51,452 bases of DNA, taken from the NCBI GenBank assembly GCA_017444825.1, contig JAFSVU010000023.1, positions 1 through 51,452 on the forward strand, read 5' to 3'. Below are positions 1-10,869 of the stretch, piece by piece. The stretch is from Clostridia bacterium (lineage in GTDB: Bacteria > Bacillota > Clostridia > UBA1212). The position numbers were made by a program, and so were the translations under genes. Each line of letters opens with the position of its first letter. Within the stretch, counting starts at the first letter, position 1. The notes beneath the pieces are model-generated. The model was given only the letters and a program-made list of their open reading frames with translations. It was not told where the DNA came from and searched no databases.

Positions 1-95
1 TATCTGGCTTGTCTTTTAAACTCAAATTATTAACGAGTTTCATGTTTGTTTGCTGTTCAGTTTTCAATGTCCGTAACGCCCCCGTTTTTGAGGCG
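1..95 (-). other. Probable rRNA operon leader (16S gene would lie beyond the left edge)
   Basis: Read on the minus strand, this stretch follows a very strong promoter and contains, at about 69-53, a TTGAAAACTGAACAG-like box, close to the boxA-type antitermination sequence seen in the leaders of many Bacillota 16S genes. It ends in AAAGACAAGCCAGATA, also typical of the last bases before a 16S gene. The rRNA gene itself is not in the window, so this rests on leader and promoter resemblance only. An open reading frame on the plus strand here looks accidental. Confidence 0.6.
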
Positions 96-170
96 CCCGA
101 CAATAATACCACCATTGAATCCCTCTGTCAAGCGCTTTTTTTCGTTTTTTTGAAAAAATTTTTCATTTCT
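96..170 (-). promoter_or_regulatory. Strong rRNA-type promoter with AT-rich upstream element
   Basis: On the minus strand TTGACA (131-126) is followed by exactly 17 bases and TATTAT (108-103). Upstream, 132-170 is made of A and T runs that resemble an UP element. Transcription would start near 96 and run off the left edge. A near-consensus -35 with 17-bp spacing and an UP-like tract is characteristic of stable RNA promoters. Confidence 0.75.
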
Positions 171-293
171 CTATTTGCTGTTTTTCGGCGGGATTCGCCC
201 TTCTTTTAGGCAAAAATCCCACTTGTAGCGGCGCAATCCGCCGGCCGGCACTTTATTTTTTTTATTTAAAAACAGGTAAAAGCGGGCCGTTTG

Positions 294-734
294 CTAAAAG
301 TTTTGTCCGTTGCTGTCGCTGCCGCAGGTTTCCTCATACCGTTTTTCGGCGCAGGCCGCGACTGCCTTCAGAAAAGCCATTGCCTTTGGACGCTCGGTAA
401 GGCCGTTAAACAATGTCGCCCCGGAATTGGTGTCTTGCCTTTTTGCCCTTGCCCAGGCCCCGCAGACAGCGGACCTGATGGACCGTTCTATTGCCTTTGG
501 CGTGTTTCTGCCGCAGACCCTGGCGGAGGTCATGCCGTAGAGACTTTTGGGCTTGCCGCCGGGCACACCGTTTTCGATGATCAGAACCACAGCTATTACG
601 ATGTTGATGAAATTGATGCGCATTGGCACAAAGCAGTTCTCGGTGAGCGTTTCTACCACAAACCCGGCGTGCCTGTGCTTTTCTATCTCGTCAAACGCCT
701 TTACGAACGCAGCCATTTTCCCGGGGTCTTTCAT
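294..734 (-). CDS. Hypothetical protein, about 146 aa
   Basis: No family recognised. The ATG at 734 is preceded by AGAGGT about 8 bases upstream, which favours it over the GTG at 743. The product has a charged N-terminal helix (MKDPGKMAAFVKAFDEIEK), a short hydrophobic stretch near residues 43-58 (INFINIVIAVVLIIE), and a basic, Ala-rich second half with scattered Cys residues. It sits between the rRNA-type promoter and the DUF1846 gene on the same strand. Competing plus-strand frames over the same bases have no ribosome-binding site and look like shadows. It may be a lineage-specific small protein or a decayed gene. Confidence 0.45.
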   Translation of the reverse strand: MKDPGKMAAFVKAFDEIEKHRHAGFVVETLTENCFVPMRINFINIVIAVVLIIENGVPGGKPKSLYGMTSARVCGRNTPKAIERSIRSAVCGAWARAKRQDTNSGATLFNGLTERPKAMAFLKAVAACAEKRYEETCGSDSNGQNF

Positions 735-816
735 CCGCGGCACCTCTCTTATCTTATATTAGTACTATATTTGTCGGGGCTCCGGCTTGCGCCTTTCGCA
801 AAACCAAACTTTCATT

Positions 817-851
817 AAAAAAAATCCCCCCAAACTTTCATTCAGGGGGAT
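817..851 (-). terminator. Rho-independent terminator of the DUF1846 gene
   Basis: On the minus strand ATCCCCC pairs with GGGGGAT across a short loop and is followed directly by a run of eight T. It lies just after the stop codon of the DUF1846 gene. Confidence 0.9.
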
Positions 852-872
852 GAGCGCGTATGTTATTGGTTT

Positions 873-2357
873 TCAGACTGCGTGGTAGAGCTTCTTTGTC
901 TGGTAGGCAGGTTCGCAGGTCACCCTTACGCCGAGCTTTGAGAAGACGTTTTCGTCGACGTGGGAAAGGATCACCGTTGCGTGGGCATCACAGCCCTTGA
1001 GGAGCGGCAGCATTTCGAAGGCTTTGGCTGCGTCATTGTTTGTGATGGCGCTGAAGGAGAGGGCGATGAGCACCTCATCGGTGTGGAGCCTGGGGTTGTG
1101 GTTTCCCATGTACTTTATTTTCAGCTCCTGGATGGGACCAATGACCTCAGGAGGAATGATCTTCTTGTCATGGTCAATGCCGGCAAGGGTCTTGATGGCA
1201 TTGATCAGTGCGGCTGCGGAGGCTCCGAGGAGGGGGGTGGTCTTGCCCGTCACTATCGTGCCGTCCGGAAGCTCTATTGCAACTGCCGGGCCCTTGGTCT
1301 CCTCCGCTCGTTTTACCGCCGCGGGAACAACTCTTCTGTCGTTGACGGAGATCCCGGCCTTCGCCATGAGGGTGTCGATCTTTTCGGCCTCTTTCATGTC
1401 CGCAAGACCCTGCTTGGCGGCGCATCTGGCTTTGTAAGCCCTCCGGATGATCTCTGCCTTGGCGGCTGCCGATACGGTTTCGTCATCGGTGATGCAGTAG
1501 CCTGCCATATTTACGCCCATGTCCGTGGGGCTCTTGTAGGGGGACTCGCCAAGGATCGTGGTGAGGATCGTATTGACGACGGGGAATATCTCGATGTCGC
1601 GGTTGTAGTTAACGCAGACCTTCTGGTAGGCCTCCAGGTGGAAGGGGTCGATCATGTTGATGTCGTTGAGGTCCGCGGTGGCCGCCTCGTAGGCAATGTT
1701 GACCGGGTGGTTAAGCGGCAGGTTCCAGATGGGGAAGGTCTCGAATTTTGCGTAGCCCGCCTTAACGCCTCTCATCTGCTCATGGTAGAGCTGGGAGAGA
1801 CAGACCGCCATTTTGCCGGAGCCGGGGCCCGGGGCCGTAACGACCACCAGACGCCTTGTGGTCTCCACAAACTCGTCCTTGCCGAAGCCGTCATTGCTCA
1901 CTATAAGCTTTGTGTTGTTTGGATAACCTTCGATGGGGTAATGTTTATAGACTCTCACGCCAAGGGACTTCAGATGTTCGATGAATTTGTCCGCATTGGC
2001 TTCGCCGGCATACTGCGTTATGACCACGCCGCCGACGTAAAGGCCCACGTCTCTTGCGGCATCAATGAGCCTCAGTGCGTCAAGATCGTAGGAAATGTTG
2101 TAATCGCCGCGCTTCTTGCTTTTTTCAATGGCTTCCGCGTTGATGGCGATCACTACTTCAGCATCTTCTTTAAGACTGAGAAGCATTTTGAGTTTAGAGT
2201 CCGGCATGAACCCCGGCAGCACCCGCGATGCGTGGAAATCGTCAAAAAGCTTCCCGCCGAATTCCAGGTACAGCTTGCTTCCGAACATCTTAATACGTTC
2301 GCGAATTTTCTCGCTCTGAAGTTCAACATACTTCTCGTTATCAAAACCCAGCTTCAT
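873..2357 (-). CDS. DUF1846 domain-containing protein
   Basis: 494 aa, the full length expected for DUF1846, a family of conserved Bacillota proteins of about 500 aa with known structures but no firmly assigned role. Family-like features seen are the N-terminal KLGFDNEKYVELQSEKI segment, the GxGSGK-like stretch in VVTAPGPGSGKMAVCLSQLY near residues 170-190 (reminiscent of a phosphate-binding loop), and the NPRLHTDEVLIALSF motif near the C-terminus. No signal peptide or membrane segment is seen, so it is probably cytoplasmic. The ATG has a GGAGGC ribosome-binding site. It is monocistronic, with its own promoter and terminator. The family call is firm; no function is claimed. Confidence 0.9.
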   Translation of the reverse strand: MKLGFDNEKYVELQSEKIRERIKMFGSKLYLEFGGKLFDDFHASRVLPGFMPDSKLKMLLSLKEDAEVVIAINAEAIEKSKKRGDYNISYDLDALRLIDAARDVGLYVGGVVITQYAGEANADKFIEHLKSLGVRVYKHYPIEGYPNNTKLIVSNDGFGKDEFVETTRRLVVVTAPGPGSGKMAVCLSQLYHEQMRGVKAGYAKFETFPIWNLPLNHPVNIAYEAATADLNDINMIDPFHLEAYQKVCVNYNRDIEIFPVVNTILTTILGESPYKSPTDMGVNMAGYCITDDETVSAAAKAEIIRRAYKARCAAKQGLADMKEAEKIDTLMAKAGISVNDRRVVPAAVKRAEETKGPAVAIELPDGTIVTGKTTPLLGASAAALINAIKTLAGIDHDKKIIPPEVIGPIQELKIKYMGNHNPRLHTDEVLIALSFSAITNNDAAKAFEMLPLLKGCDAHATVILSHVDENVFSKLGVRVTCEPAYQTKKLYHAV

Positions 2358-2416
2358 AAATTTGCCTCCGAATCTCTTCGAGTATAAGAGGTAACAAAAT
2401 ATGTCCCCGGGAAATC

Positions 2417-2445
2417 ATTTTACTGTATCGGGGGTGTTTTTTCAA
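2417..2445 (-). promoter_or_regulatory. Promoter of the DUF1846 gene
   Basis: Minus strand TTGAAA (2445-2440), 17-base spacer, TAAAAT (2422-2417), about 60 bases before the start codon. Confidence 0.6.
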
Positions 2446-2523
2446 GACTCCTTGACCGCTTTTCGAACCTTTCTTAACCCTTTTCCGGCCCTTTCCCGGG
2501 CTTTTCTTAAACAGCAAAAATGC

Positions 2524-2553
2524 TTGAATTGTTCCCCGACAGTGATGTAAAAT
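2524..2553 (+). promoter_or_regulatory. Candidate promoter of the ATP synthase operon
   Basis: TTGAAT (2524-2529), 18-base spacer, TAAAAT (2548-2553), giving a short leader before the first gene at 2592. It is the only good match in the 230-base divergent gap. Confidence 0.5.
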
Positions 2554-2591
2554 AAAAGTGTGTGCCTTTCGCACGCCGCTCGGAGGTCCCC

Positions 2592-2906
2592 ATGAAGAAC
2601 AGAGTGTTCAACACCATACTCAGCGTCAATTCCGTGTTCCAGGCGATCTCATGTCTGGCGGCTCCGATCGCGCTGGGGGCACTCATTTCGTGGGCATTGA
2701 CGTCGAACAACATCACCGGGCCGTGGATATATGCGGTCCTGATAACGGTCGGCGCTCTCGTGGGCCTGATATCAATGGTTGGTTTTCTGCTTAAGGTGGC
2801 GGAGACGGAAAAAGCCATGAAAAAAGCCGCCGAAGAGGCGGAGAGGGCGGAAGAAGAGGCCGGTAACGAAGCAGCAGAGGAGGAGAAGAAAAAAGATGTC
2901 AGATAA
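2592..2906 (+). CDS. AtpZ/AtpI-type ATP synthase accessory protein
   Basis: 104 aa with two predicted membrane helices (about residues 15-37 and 45-68) and a strongly charged Glu/Lys/Ala C-terminal tail, probably a cytoplasmic coiled coil. The size, hairpin topology and position as first gene of the atp operon match the AtpZ family, small proteins linked to F1Fo assembly or Mg2+/Ca2+ transport. The ATG at 2592 was chosen for the GGAGG site 7 bases upstream; an in-frame ATG at 2562 has none. The end overlaps the next gene by 11 bases, suggesting translational coupling. Family assignment rests on context and topology more than on motifs. Confidence 0.7.
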   Translation: MKNRVFNTILSVNSVFQAISCLAAPIALGALISWALTSNNITGPWIYAVLITVGALVGLISMVGFLLKVAETEKAMKKAAEEAERAEEEAGNEAAEEEKKKDVR

Positions 2907-3351
2907 CGACAATCTCAGTTCTTTTATCCTTGTGATCGGCTCCGTGATCATTGCCGGCGCTGTCATTGGCGTCTTTGCGCTCATCGGGCAGTTCCATTGG
3001 ACAGTCATAACGGCGGCCTTCGCCGGGGCTTTTGTTACGGTGGTGAACCAGCTGACATTGGTTATATTCGTAAACAGAGCTTTTGACAAGGCGGTCAAGG
3101 CCAGAGGCACCGGGGAACTCAGCGAAGAGCAGATCAAAGAGTTTACCGACGGCAGCATGAAAAAAATGAACAATGCGGTGAAGCTTTCCTACGCGATCAG
3201 ACTTCCGATCCTGGGTATTACGGTGCTCTGCGTGTTTATTTTTAAGACGGTGTTTAACCCCATCGCATTTGTGGCGGCCCTTGTCGCTACCCATCTGCTC
3301 ATTATGTTTTCCGGACTTATCCAAAAAAAGGCCCGGAAGGCCAAAAAGTGA
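2896..3351 (+). CDS. AtpI-like ATP synthase subunit I
   Basis: 151 aa with four hydrophobic segments, two near residues 9-30 and 36-58 and two near 98-117 and 119-140, separated by a charged cytoplasmic loop (about 60-92). This matches the ATP synthase I family, which helps assemble the c-ring and stator in the membrane. It starts inside the previous gene and ends 25 bases before atpB. The tail is very basic (KKARKAKK). Sequence conservation in this family is low, so position carries much of the assignment. Confidence 0.75.
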   Translation: MSDNDNLSSFILVIGSVIIAGAVIGVFALIGQFHWTVITAAFAGAFVTVVNQLTLVIFVNRAFDKAVKARGTGELSEEQIKEFTDGSMKKMNNAVKLSYAIRLPILGITVLCVFIFKTVFNPIAFVAALVATHLLIMFSGLIQKKARKAKK

Positions 3352-3376
3352 TCATCAAGAAAGGAGTGACTGACCT

Positions 3377-4240
3377 GTGGACGGAGAAAGCTTAAGCCGC
3401 GGCGCAAAAATACTGTTCCGGATAACGTGCTTTAACGGGGCGCTCACTATAGATATTACACAGACTACCATATCTCTGTTCGCCGTCACTCTTATCGTTT
3501 CGATCCTCGCGATAGTTCTCGGAAAAGGCATAACCAAAAGGCCCGGCCGCAAACAGGCGCTGGTGGAAAAGATCGTTATGATGCTTTACAACCTGGTAGA
3601 GACTACCATGGGAAAGCACAATCTGAAGTACGCGCCTCTCGTCGGAACCATATTCGCCGCATCTCTTTTCGGAACTCTCATCGGTCTGACAAAAATATTC
3701 CGCTCCACCACGGCGGATCTCATGGTCGTCCTCGGCATGTCGCTGGTGACCTCCATGCTCTGCTGGTACGAAGGTATACGCAACAGAGGCTTTTTCGGAT
3801 GGCTGAAGAGCTATACGGAGCCGGTCGCGTTTATCACGCCCATCAACCTGGTCAGCGAGGTGTCCCAGCCTCTTTCGATGACCTTCCGTCACTTCGGAAA
3901 CATTGCCGGCGGCGGAGTTCTGATGTCCATCGTTTACGCGGCTCTCGGCTCGGCATCGTCCCTTCTTTTCAAGTGGCTCCCGGCAAGCATCGCCTCTGTG
4001 ATGCCCCCTATCCTGCAGGTCGGCATTCCGGCGGTCCTGTCTCTTTATTTTGACCTGTTCTCGGGTCTCATGCAGGCATTCGTTTTCTCGCTTCTTACAA
4101 TGGTTTATATCGCCCAGGCAAATCCCGCGCCGGTCCCCGGCGAAAACGCCAAGGCAAAAAAGCCTAAAAAAGCGAAAAAACAGAAAGCGCCCGCATCCAA
4201 TGGCATACAACAGACTGACGCCCCGGCGCACCAGTCTTAG
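3377..4240 (+). CDS. atpB: ATP synthase Fo subunit a
   Basis: 287 aa integral membrane protein forming the ion half-channels beside the c-ring. The essential arginine lies in SMTFRHFGNIAGG (R171), matching the conserved LRLFGN motif. The earlier TTADLMVVLG segment matches the family's TADLNxTLA helix. It starts with GTG at 3377, 8 bases after AAGGAGTGA. After the last membrane helix the protein has a Lys/Ala/Pro-rich tail of about 34 residues (KAKKPKKAKKQKAPASNG), which subunit a normally lacks. Followed 27 bases later by atpE. Confidence 0.95.
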   Translation: MDGESLSRGAKILFRITCFNGALTIDITQTTISLFAVTLIVSILAIVLGKGITKRPGRKQALVEKIVMMLYNLVETTMGKHNLKYAPLVGTIFAASLFGTLIGLTKIFRSTTADLMVVLGMSLVTSMLCWYEGIRNRGFFGWLKSYTEPVAFITPINLVSEVSQPLSMTFRHFGNIAGGGVLMSIVYAALGSASSLLFKWLPASIASVMPPILQVGIPAVLSLYFDLFSGLMQAFVFSLLTMVYIAQANPAPVPGENAKAKKPKKAKKQKAPASNGIQQTDAPAHQS

Positions 4241-4267
4241 TCAAACAATTTACTGGAGGTAACTATT

Positions 4268-4510
4268 ATGGATCCTACTGCACTTACAATTCTCGCAAAA
4301 GCATTCGCATCTGCAATCGTTATGGGTATCGGTTCGATCGCGCCTGCTCTCGGTGAAGGAAACGCCGTCTGCAAAGCCCTCGAAGGTATCGCACGTCAGC
4401 CCGAAGCTTCATCCGATCTCAGATCGACCATGATCCTCGGCTGTGCAATTACGGAAAGTACCGGTATCTATTCATTGGTTATAGCGATGCTCATTCTCTT
4501 CGCACTGTAA
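4268..4510 (+). CDS. atpE: ATP synthase Fo subunit c, predicted Na+-binding
   Basis: 80 aa hairpin of two helices joined by the conserved polar loop ARQPE (residues 42-46). The ion site reads ITESTGIY: E63, S64, T65 and Y68 match the sodium-binding signature of Ilyobacter- and Fusobacterium-type rotors. On helix 1, the place of the usual Gln32 is taken by E30 (LGEGNAV), giving two carboxylates per site, as described for Fusobacterium nucleatum. The rotor is therefore predicted to couple to Na+, though only the residues are seen here. Good ribosome-binding site (GGAGG), consistent with high expression. Confidence 0.96.
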   Translation: MDPTALTILAKAFASAIVMGIGSIAPALGEGNAVCKALEGIARQPEASSDLRSTMILGCAITESTGIYSLVIAMLILFAL

Positions 4511-4555
4511 TTGCTTTTACGAACTGCCGCAGTTTAATTTGAAAGAAGTATTATT

Positions 4556-5080
4556 ATGAGTTTCCAGGTTTTCACAGACCAGTTCGAACAGTTTATAGGC
4601 ACGAACTTCTGGACAATGATCATTGCGTGGATCAACATCCTGATCATGTACCTTATACTTCGCAAGTTTCTTTTCAAGCCCGTGAAGAAAATGATCGACG
4701 CCAGGCAGAAGGAAGTTGACGATATGTACGCCAATGCCGCTGAAGCCACAAAGGCAGCGGACGAGATGAAGGCCGACTACGAGCAGAAGCTCGCCAAGGC
4801 GACCGAAGAAAGCGAGCAGATCGTTAAAGACGCCGTCAGAAGGGCGCAGCTTAGGGAAGAGGAAATGATCAGGGACGCGGAAGGTCAGGCCTCCCGTATC
4901 CTTGCCCGTGCTGAAGAACAGATCGAACTTGAGAAAAATCAGGCCATCAATGATATCAAGAATGAGGTCTCCGGGCTTGCCGTTGACCTGGCTTCCGCTA
5001 TCATCTCGAGAGATGTGGACGCGGCGGAGCACGAGCAGTTCATTGACGACTTCATCAGCAGGATCGGCGACGAAAACTGA
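4556..5080 (+). CDS. atpF: ATP synthase Fo subunit b
   Basis: 174 aa. One N-terminal membrane helix (about residues 18-40, WTMIIAWINILIMYLILRKF) is followed by a long charged coiled coil (about 45-155) rich in Glu, Lys and Ala, the peripheral stalk that ties F1 to subunit a. Length is normal for the family. The stop lies 14 bases before atpH. Confidence 0.95.
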   Translation: MSFQVFTDQFEQFIGTNFWTMIIAWINILIMYLILRKFLFKPVKKMIDARQKEVDDMYANAAEATKAADEMKADYEQKLAKATEESEQIVKDAVRRAQLREEEMIRDAEGQASRILARAEEQIELEKNQAINDIKNEVSGLAVDLASAIISRDVDAAEHEQFIDDFISRIGDEN

Positions 5081-5094
5081 CGGGAGGTGATCTT

Positions 5095-5628
5095 ATGGCG
5101 GATGCAAACGAATACGGAAAAGCGCTTTTGATGCTGGCCGGGGAGACCGGTGACGAGGAGAAAGTGCTTGCCGAGCTGTCCGACGTAAAAAGGATCATCA
5201 TTGAAAACCCGAAGTATACGGACCTTGCAGACACGCCGGCGGTTCCTTCCGCTGAGCGCATTGGTCTCGTTGAAGAGGCGTTTAAGGGTGTCGACGGAAA
5301 CGTTCTGAACCTTCTTAAGATGCTTTGCGAAAAGAGGGAGTTTTACAAGATCCCGGCTATCGCAGACAGCTATTCGAAGCTTTTCGACGAACATGCGGGA
5401 AGGCTCAGAGTCACTGCGGTGACGGCGGTTCCATTGACGGATGCCCAGGCCGCTGCTCTTAAGGAGAAACTCGAAAAGAAAACCGGCAAGACGGTCATCA
5501 TCGAAAACAAAGTCGATCCGGCCGTCCTCGGCGGTGTGAAATTGCGGTACGCAGGGGTGCAGCTTGACGGAACTCTCCGGGCAAATCTCCTTGCGATGGA
5601 AAAGAAGCTGGCGGACCTTAAGATCTGA
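5095..5628 (+). CDS. atpH: ATP synthase F1 subunit delta
   Basis: 177 aa, the normal length. It has an N-terminal helical bundle (about 1-105) and a C-terminal part containing the family's VTAVPLTDAQ and LKEKLEKKTGK segments and the closing GGVKLRYAGVQLDGTLRANL motif. It connects the b-stalk to the top of the alpha3beta3 head. Ribosome-binding site GGGAGGTGA just before the ATG. Confidence 0.95.
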   Translation: MADANEYGKALLMLAGETGDEEKVLAELSDVKRIIIENPKYTDLADTPAVPSAERIGLVEEAFKGVDGNVLNLLKMLCEKREFYKIPAIADSYSKLFDEHAGRLRVTAVTAVPLTDAQAAALKEKLEKKTGKTVIIENKVDPAVLGGVKLRYAGVQLDGTLRANLLAMEKKLADLKI

Positions 5629-5682
5629 GCGATCCAGACCCCGGCCAGACAGAAACCTTTTTAGGATGTAATTGGTGTTTAT

Positions 5683-7203
5683 ATGAAATCCCGAATTGAC
5701 GACATCAGTAAAATCATAAGAGAGCAGATCAGGAACTATTCAAAGAACATTGAACAGGACGAGATCGGTTACGTAATATCCGTCGGCGATGGCATCTCAA
5801 AGATCCACGGACTCGACAAATGCAAAGCCAATGAGCTCCTTGAATTCAGCAACGGATCCTACGGAATGGCCCTGAACCTCGAGGAAAAGCTCGTCAGCGC
5901 CGTTTTGCTTGGAACTGACGTGGGAATTGCCGAGGGAAGCGTGGTAAAGCGCACCGGAAGAGTTGTTTCCGTGCCTGTAGGTGAGACCACCATCGGAAGA
6001 GTTCTGAACGCTCTCGGCCAGCCTATCGACGGAAAAGGCCCCTTAGAGCCTGTGTCCTATAACCCGATAGAGCGCCGCGCCTACGGTATCATCGAGCGAA
6101 AGTCGGTATCCGTGCCTCTTCAGACGGGCATCAAGGCCATCGACTCCATGATCCCCATCGGCAGAGGCCAGCGTGAGCTCATTATCGGCGACCGCCAGAC
6201 AGGAAAAACGGTCATCGCCACCGATACTATCATCAACCAGCGGGGCAAGGACGTCATCTGCGTCTACGTCGCCATCGGCCAGAAGCAGTCCACCGTGACC
6301 AATGTGGTCGAGACCCTCTCCCGCAACGGCGCCATGGACTATACCGTCGTTGTTTCGGCATCCGCCTCGGAGTCGGCACCTCTTCAGTACATTGCCCCTT
6401 ATGCGGGATGCACCATTGGCGAGTACTTCATGGACAAGGGACGGGACGTTCTCATAATTTACGACGATCTTTCGAAGCACGCCGTGGCCTACAGAGCCCT
6501 TTCGCTGCTCATCAGAAGGCCTCCCGGACGTGAAGCCTACCCGGGCGACGTATTTTACCTCCACTCGAGGCTGCTTGAACGTGCCGCGAGACTCGCACCG
6601 GAATACGGCGGCGGCTCCATGACAGCTCTTCCGATCATCGAGACCCAGGCGGGAGACGTTTCCGCTTACATACCCACAAACGTTATTTCCATCACGGACG
6701 GCCAGATATTCCTGGAGACCGAGCTCTTCCACGAGGGCATCATGCCTGCGGTAAACCCGGGTATTTCGGTGTCCCGAGTCGGCGGCGCCGCCCAGACCAA
6801 GGCCATGAAGAAGGTTTCAGGCCGCCTGAAGCTGCTCTACTCCCAGTACAGAGAGCTGGCCAGCTTCGCCCAGTTCGGCTCCGACCTTGACGACGACACA
6901 ACGGCAAGGCTCGAGCAGGGAAAACGCATCGTCGAGGTGCTGAAGCAGGGAAGGAATTCACCGATCGCGACGGAGCTTCAGGTCGCTATCATTTATGCGG
7001 TGGTAAACGACCTTCTGAAGGAGATCCCCGTGGACAGGATCCACGAGTTTGAGGACGAGCTTTTCCGTGATCTCACAGCCACCCGCGAGGAGCTGCTTAA
7101 GACCATCCGGGAAACGGGCGTCCTTGGCGCTGATCAGGAGAAGGAGCTTGCGGAAGCCATCAATAATCTGAAAGAAAAGTTTTTGAACCCCGCCGCGGTG
7201 TGA
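5683..7203 (+). CDS. atpA: ATP synthase F1 subunit alpha
   Basis: 506 aa, full length. The Walker A motif GDRQTGKT is at residues 169-176, with the Walker B region [13 protein letters not shown] near 261-273. The signature [17 protein letters not shown] follows near 361-377, and the N-terminal beta-barrel contains VGDGIS. This is the non-catalytic nucleotide-binding subunit of the head. No key residue is missing. Confidence 0.98.
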   Translation: MKSRIDDISKIIREQIRNYSKNIEQDEIGYVISVGDGISKIHGLDKCKANELLEFSNGSYGMALNLEEKLVSAVLLGTDVGIAEGSVVKRTGRVVSVPVGETTIGRVLNALGQPIDGKGPLEPVSYNPIERRAYGIIERKSVSVPLQTGIKAIDSMIPIGRGQRELIIGDRQTGKTVIATDTIINQRGKDVICVYVAIGQKQSTVTNVVETLSRNGAMDYTVVVSASASESAPLQYIAPYAGCTIGEYFMDKGRDVLIIYDDLSKHAVAYRALSLLIRRPPGREAYPGDVFYLHSRLLERAARLAPEYGGGSMTALPIIETQAGDVSAYIPTNVISITDGQIFLETELFHEGIMPAVNPGISVSRVGGAAQTKAMKKVSGRLKLLYSQYRELASFAQFGSDLDDDTTARLEQGKRIVEVLKQGRNSPIATELQVAIIYAVVNDLLKEIPVDRIHEFEDELFRDLTATREELLKTIRETGVLGADQEKELAEAINNLKEKFLNPAAV

Positions 7204-7256
7204 GGCTCATTGGTTATAAAAACCGGCTATTTATAGGAAAGGAGGCGTGACCGGCC

Positions 7257-9547
<2,291 letters not shown>

Positions 9548-9588
9548 TTTCGTATCAGTTTTTTGAAGGGAGGCGTATTGGTTTCGCT

Positions 9589-9990
9589 ATGAATACTTTT
9601 CATCTTGAAGTTGTAGCTCCGGACTGCACGCCTTTTTGCGGAGAAGCGGAGAGACTTCTGGTAAAGACCACCGAAGGCTACATCGAGATCCTCAGCAATC
9701 ACACCGACTACCTGGCGACCATCGGCACCGGCAGGGCAAAGATCACGGTAAACGGCAAGGCACGCACCGCCTCCGTCTCGGGATGCTTCCTTTCGGTCAA
9801 AAAAAACAATGTGAAGCTGGTGGTGAACACCTTTGAATTTGCGGACGAGATAGACCTGAACCGCGCCATACGCGCCAAGGAGAAGGCCGAGGAAATGCTC
9901 CGCGAAGGACTCGACAAGGAGCACAAAGCCAAGGCCGAAGCCAAGCTCATGAGAGCCGTCACCAGGATCTCCGTGGCAAAGCGCAAGTAA
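9589..9990 (+). CDS. atpC: ATP synthase F1 subunit epsilon
   Basis: 133 aa. The N-terminal beta-sandwich carries the family pattern FHLEVVAPDCTPFCGEAE and the GYIEILSNHTDYLATIGTG loop. The C-terminal helical pair (about 88-133) is rich in Lys, Glu and Ala. It is the last gene of the operon and is followed by a terminator. Confidence 0.95.
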   Translation: MNTFHLEVVAPDCTPFCGEAERLLVKTTEGYIEILSNHTDYLATIGTGRAKITVNGKARTASVSGCFLSVKKNNVKLVVNTFEFADEIDLNRAIRAKEKAEEMLREGLDKEHKAKAEAKLMRAVTRISVAKRK

Positions 9991-10014
9991 AAACAATTTC
10001 CTATATTTAGCTTA

Positions 10015-10050
10015 AAAGCGCCTCTCCATATTCCGGGCGGCGCTTTCTTT
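10015..10050 (+). terminator. Terminator of the atp operon
   Basis: AAAGCGCC (10015-10022) pairs with GGCGCTTT (10039-10046), followed by CTTTA. It lies between convergent genes and may serve both strands. Confidence 0.75.
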
Positions 10051-10059
10051 ATATCTGTT

Positions 10060-10839
10060 TTATATCAATTCCTCGTCGATGATCTTAAGTCCCAGGTCCT
10101 TGTATTCCTCCCGGAACCTTGCCTCCGTGTCTTTTGCCTCAAGTATATCCTCCGGGCGGTGGGCGTCTATCCCGAATATCATCGGGCACCCGGTCTCCGC
10201 CGCCACCTCCAGGAATTTTCTCCCGGGGTAATGGCGCCTTCCTTTGTATCCCAGAAGGTTTATCTCGAGGGGCACATTGGTTTCTTTGGATGCCTCGCAT
10301 ATGCGGGCCGACTGCTCCTTAAACACCTCTTCCGGTCCGTCAAAATAATAGATGTCCGGATGGGCGACGTAAAGGAATTTGCCGCTTTTTATCGAATTTA
10401 CGATAAGGCTCACGTAGTCTTTGTACTGCTCTATCGTCCCCGGGTTTTTCCCCGCCACGTGAAAGGAGCCCTTGTCAAATTCATTGCCGAACATGTGCTG
10501 GCCGAGAAGCATATACGAAACTCCCCCGGCCTTAAGAAACGCCTCTGTCCTGTCAAAGCATTTCGGATAATACTCGATCTCAACGCCGGTGACGATCCTT
10601 ATTCTGTCCTTAAATTCCTTTTTCAGGCTTTCAACGGATCCGACGTAATCTGAAAGCTGCTCCGGCCTCATTCTGAAGCTTGAGTAATACCCGCCGGCCT
10701 CCTCGGGAAAAATGTATGGACTGTGGTCTGAAAAACCAAGGGTCTTAAGCCCTGCGGCCACCGCCGCCTCCACGTATTCCCTGTCCTGCCCCAAAGCATG
10801 GTTGCACCTGGGCGTGTGCGTATGATAGTTGTGTAACAT
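10060..10839 (-). CDS. PHP-domain phosphatase, histidinol-phosphatase (HisJ) family
   Basis: 259 aa. The N-terminal NYHTHTPRCNHA is the first metal-binding motif of the PHP fold. Further motifs are GFSDHSP near 36, GVEIEYYP near 86, GQHM near 114, VAHPD near 160 and the closing GIDAHRPED near 225. Together they supply the usual His, Asp and Glu ligands of a trinuclear metal site. PHP members of this length usually act on histidinol phosphate or related phosphoesters. With no other histidine genes nearby the exact substrate is uncertain. It is the last gene of a minus-strand trio, 30 bases after the CapA gene. Confidence 0.88.
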   Translation of the reverse strand: MLHNYHTHTPRCNHALGQDREYVEAAVAAGLKTLGFSDHSPYIFPEEAGGYYSSFRMRPEQLSDYVGSVESLKKEFKDRIRIVTGVEIEYYPKCFDRTEAFLKAGGVSYMLLGQHMFGNEFDKGSFHVAGKNPGTIEQYKDYVSLIVNSIKSGKFLYVAHPDIYYFDGPEEVFKEQSARICEASKETNVPLEINLLGYKGRRHYPGRKFLEVAAETGCPMIFGIDAHRPEDILEAKDTEARFREEYKDLGLKIIDEELI

Positions 10840-10869
10840 CGGAATGTCTCTTTTTTTCGTAAAAATGCG

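Noticed and set aside
9-209. 66-codon plus-strand frame at the left edge
   Set aside because: It overlaps an rRNA-type promoter and leader on the other strand and has no ribosome-binding site.
960-2387. 475-codon frame antisense to the DUF1846 gene
   Set aside because: It mirrors a gene with a recognised family, and its product has no domain pattern. Long antisense frames are common in this codon style.
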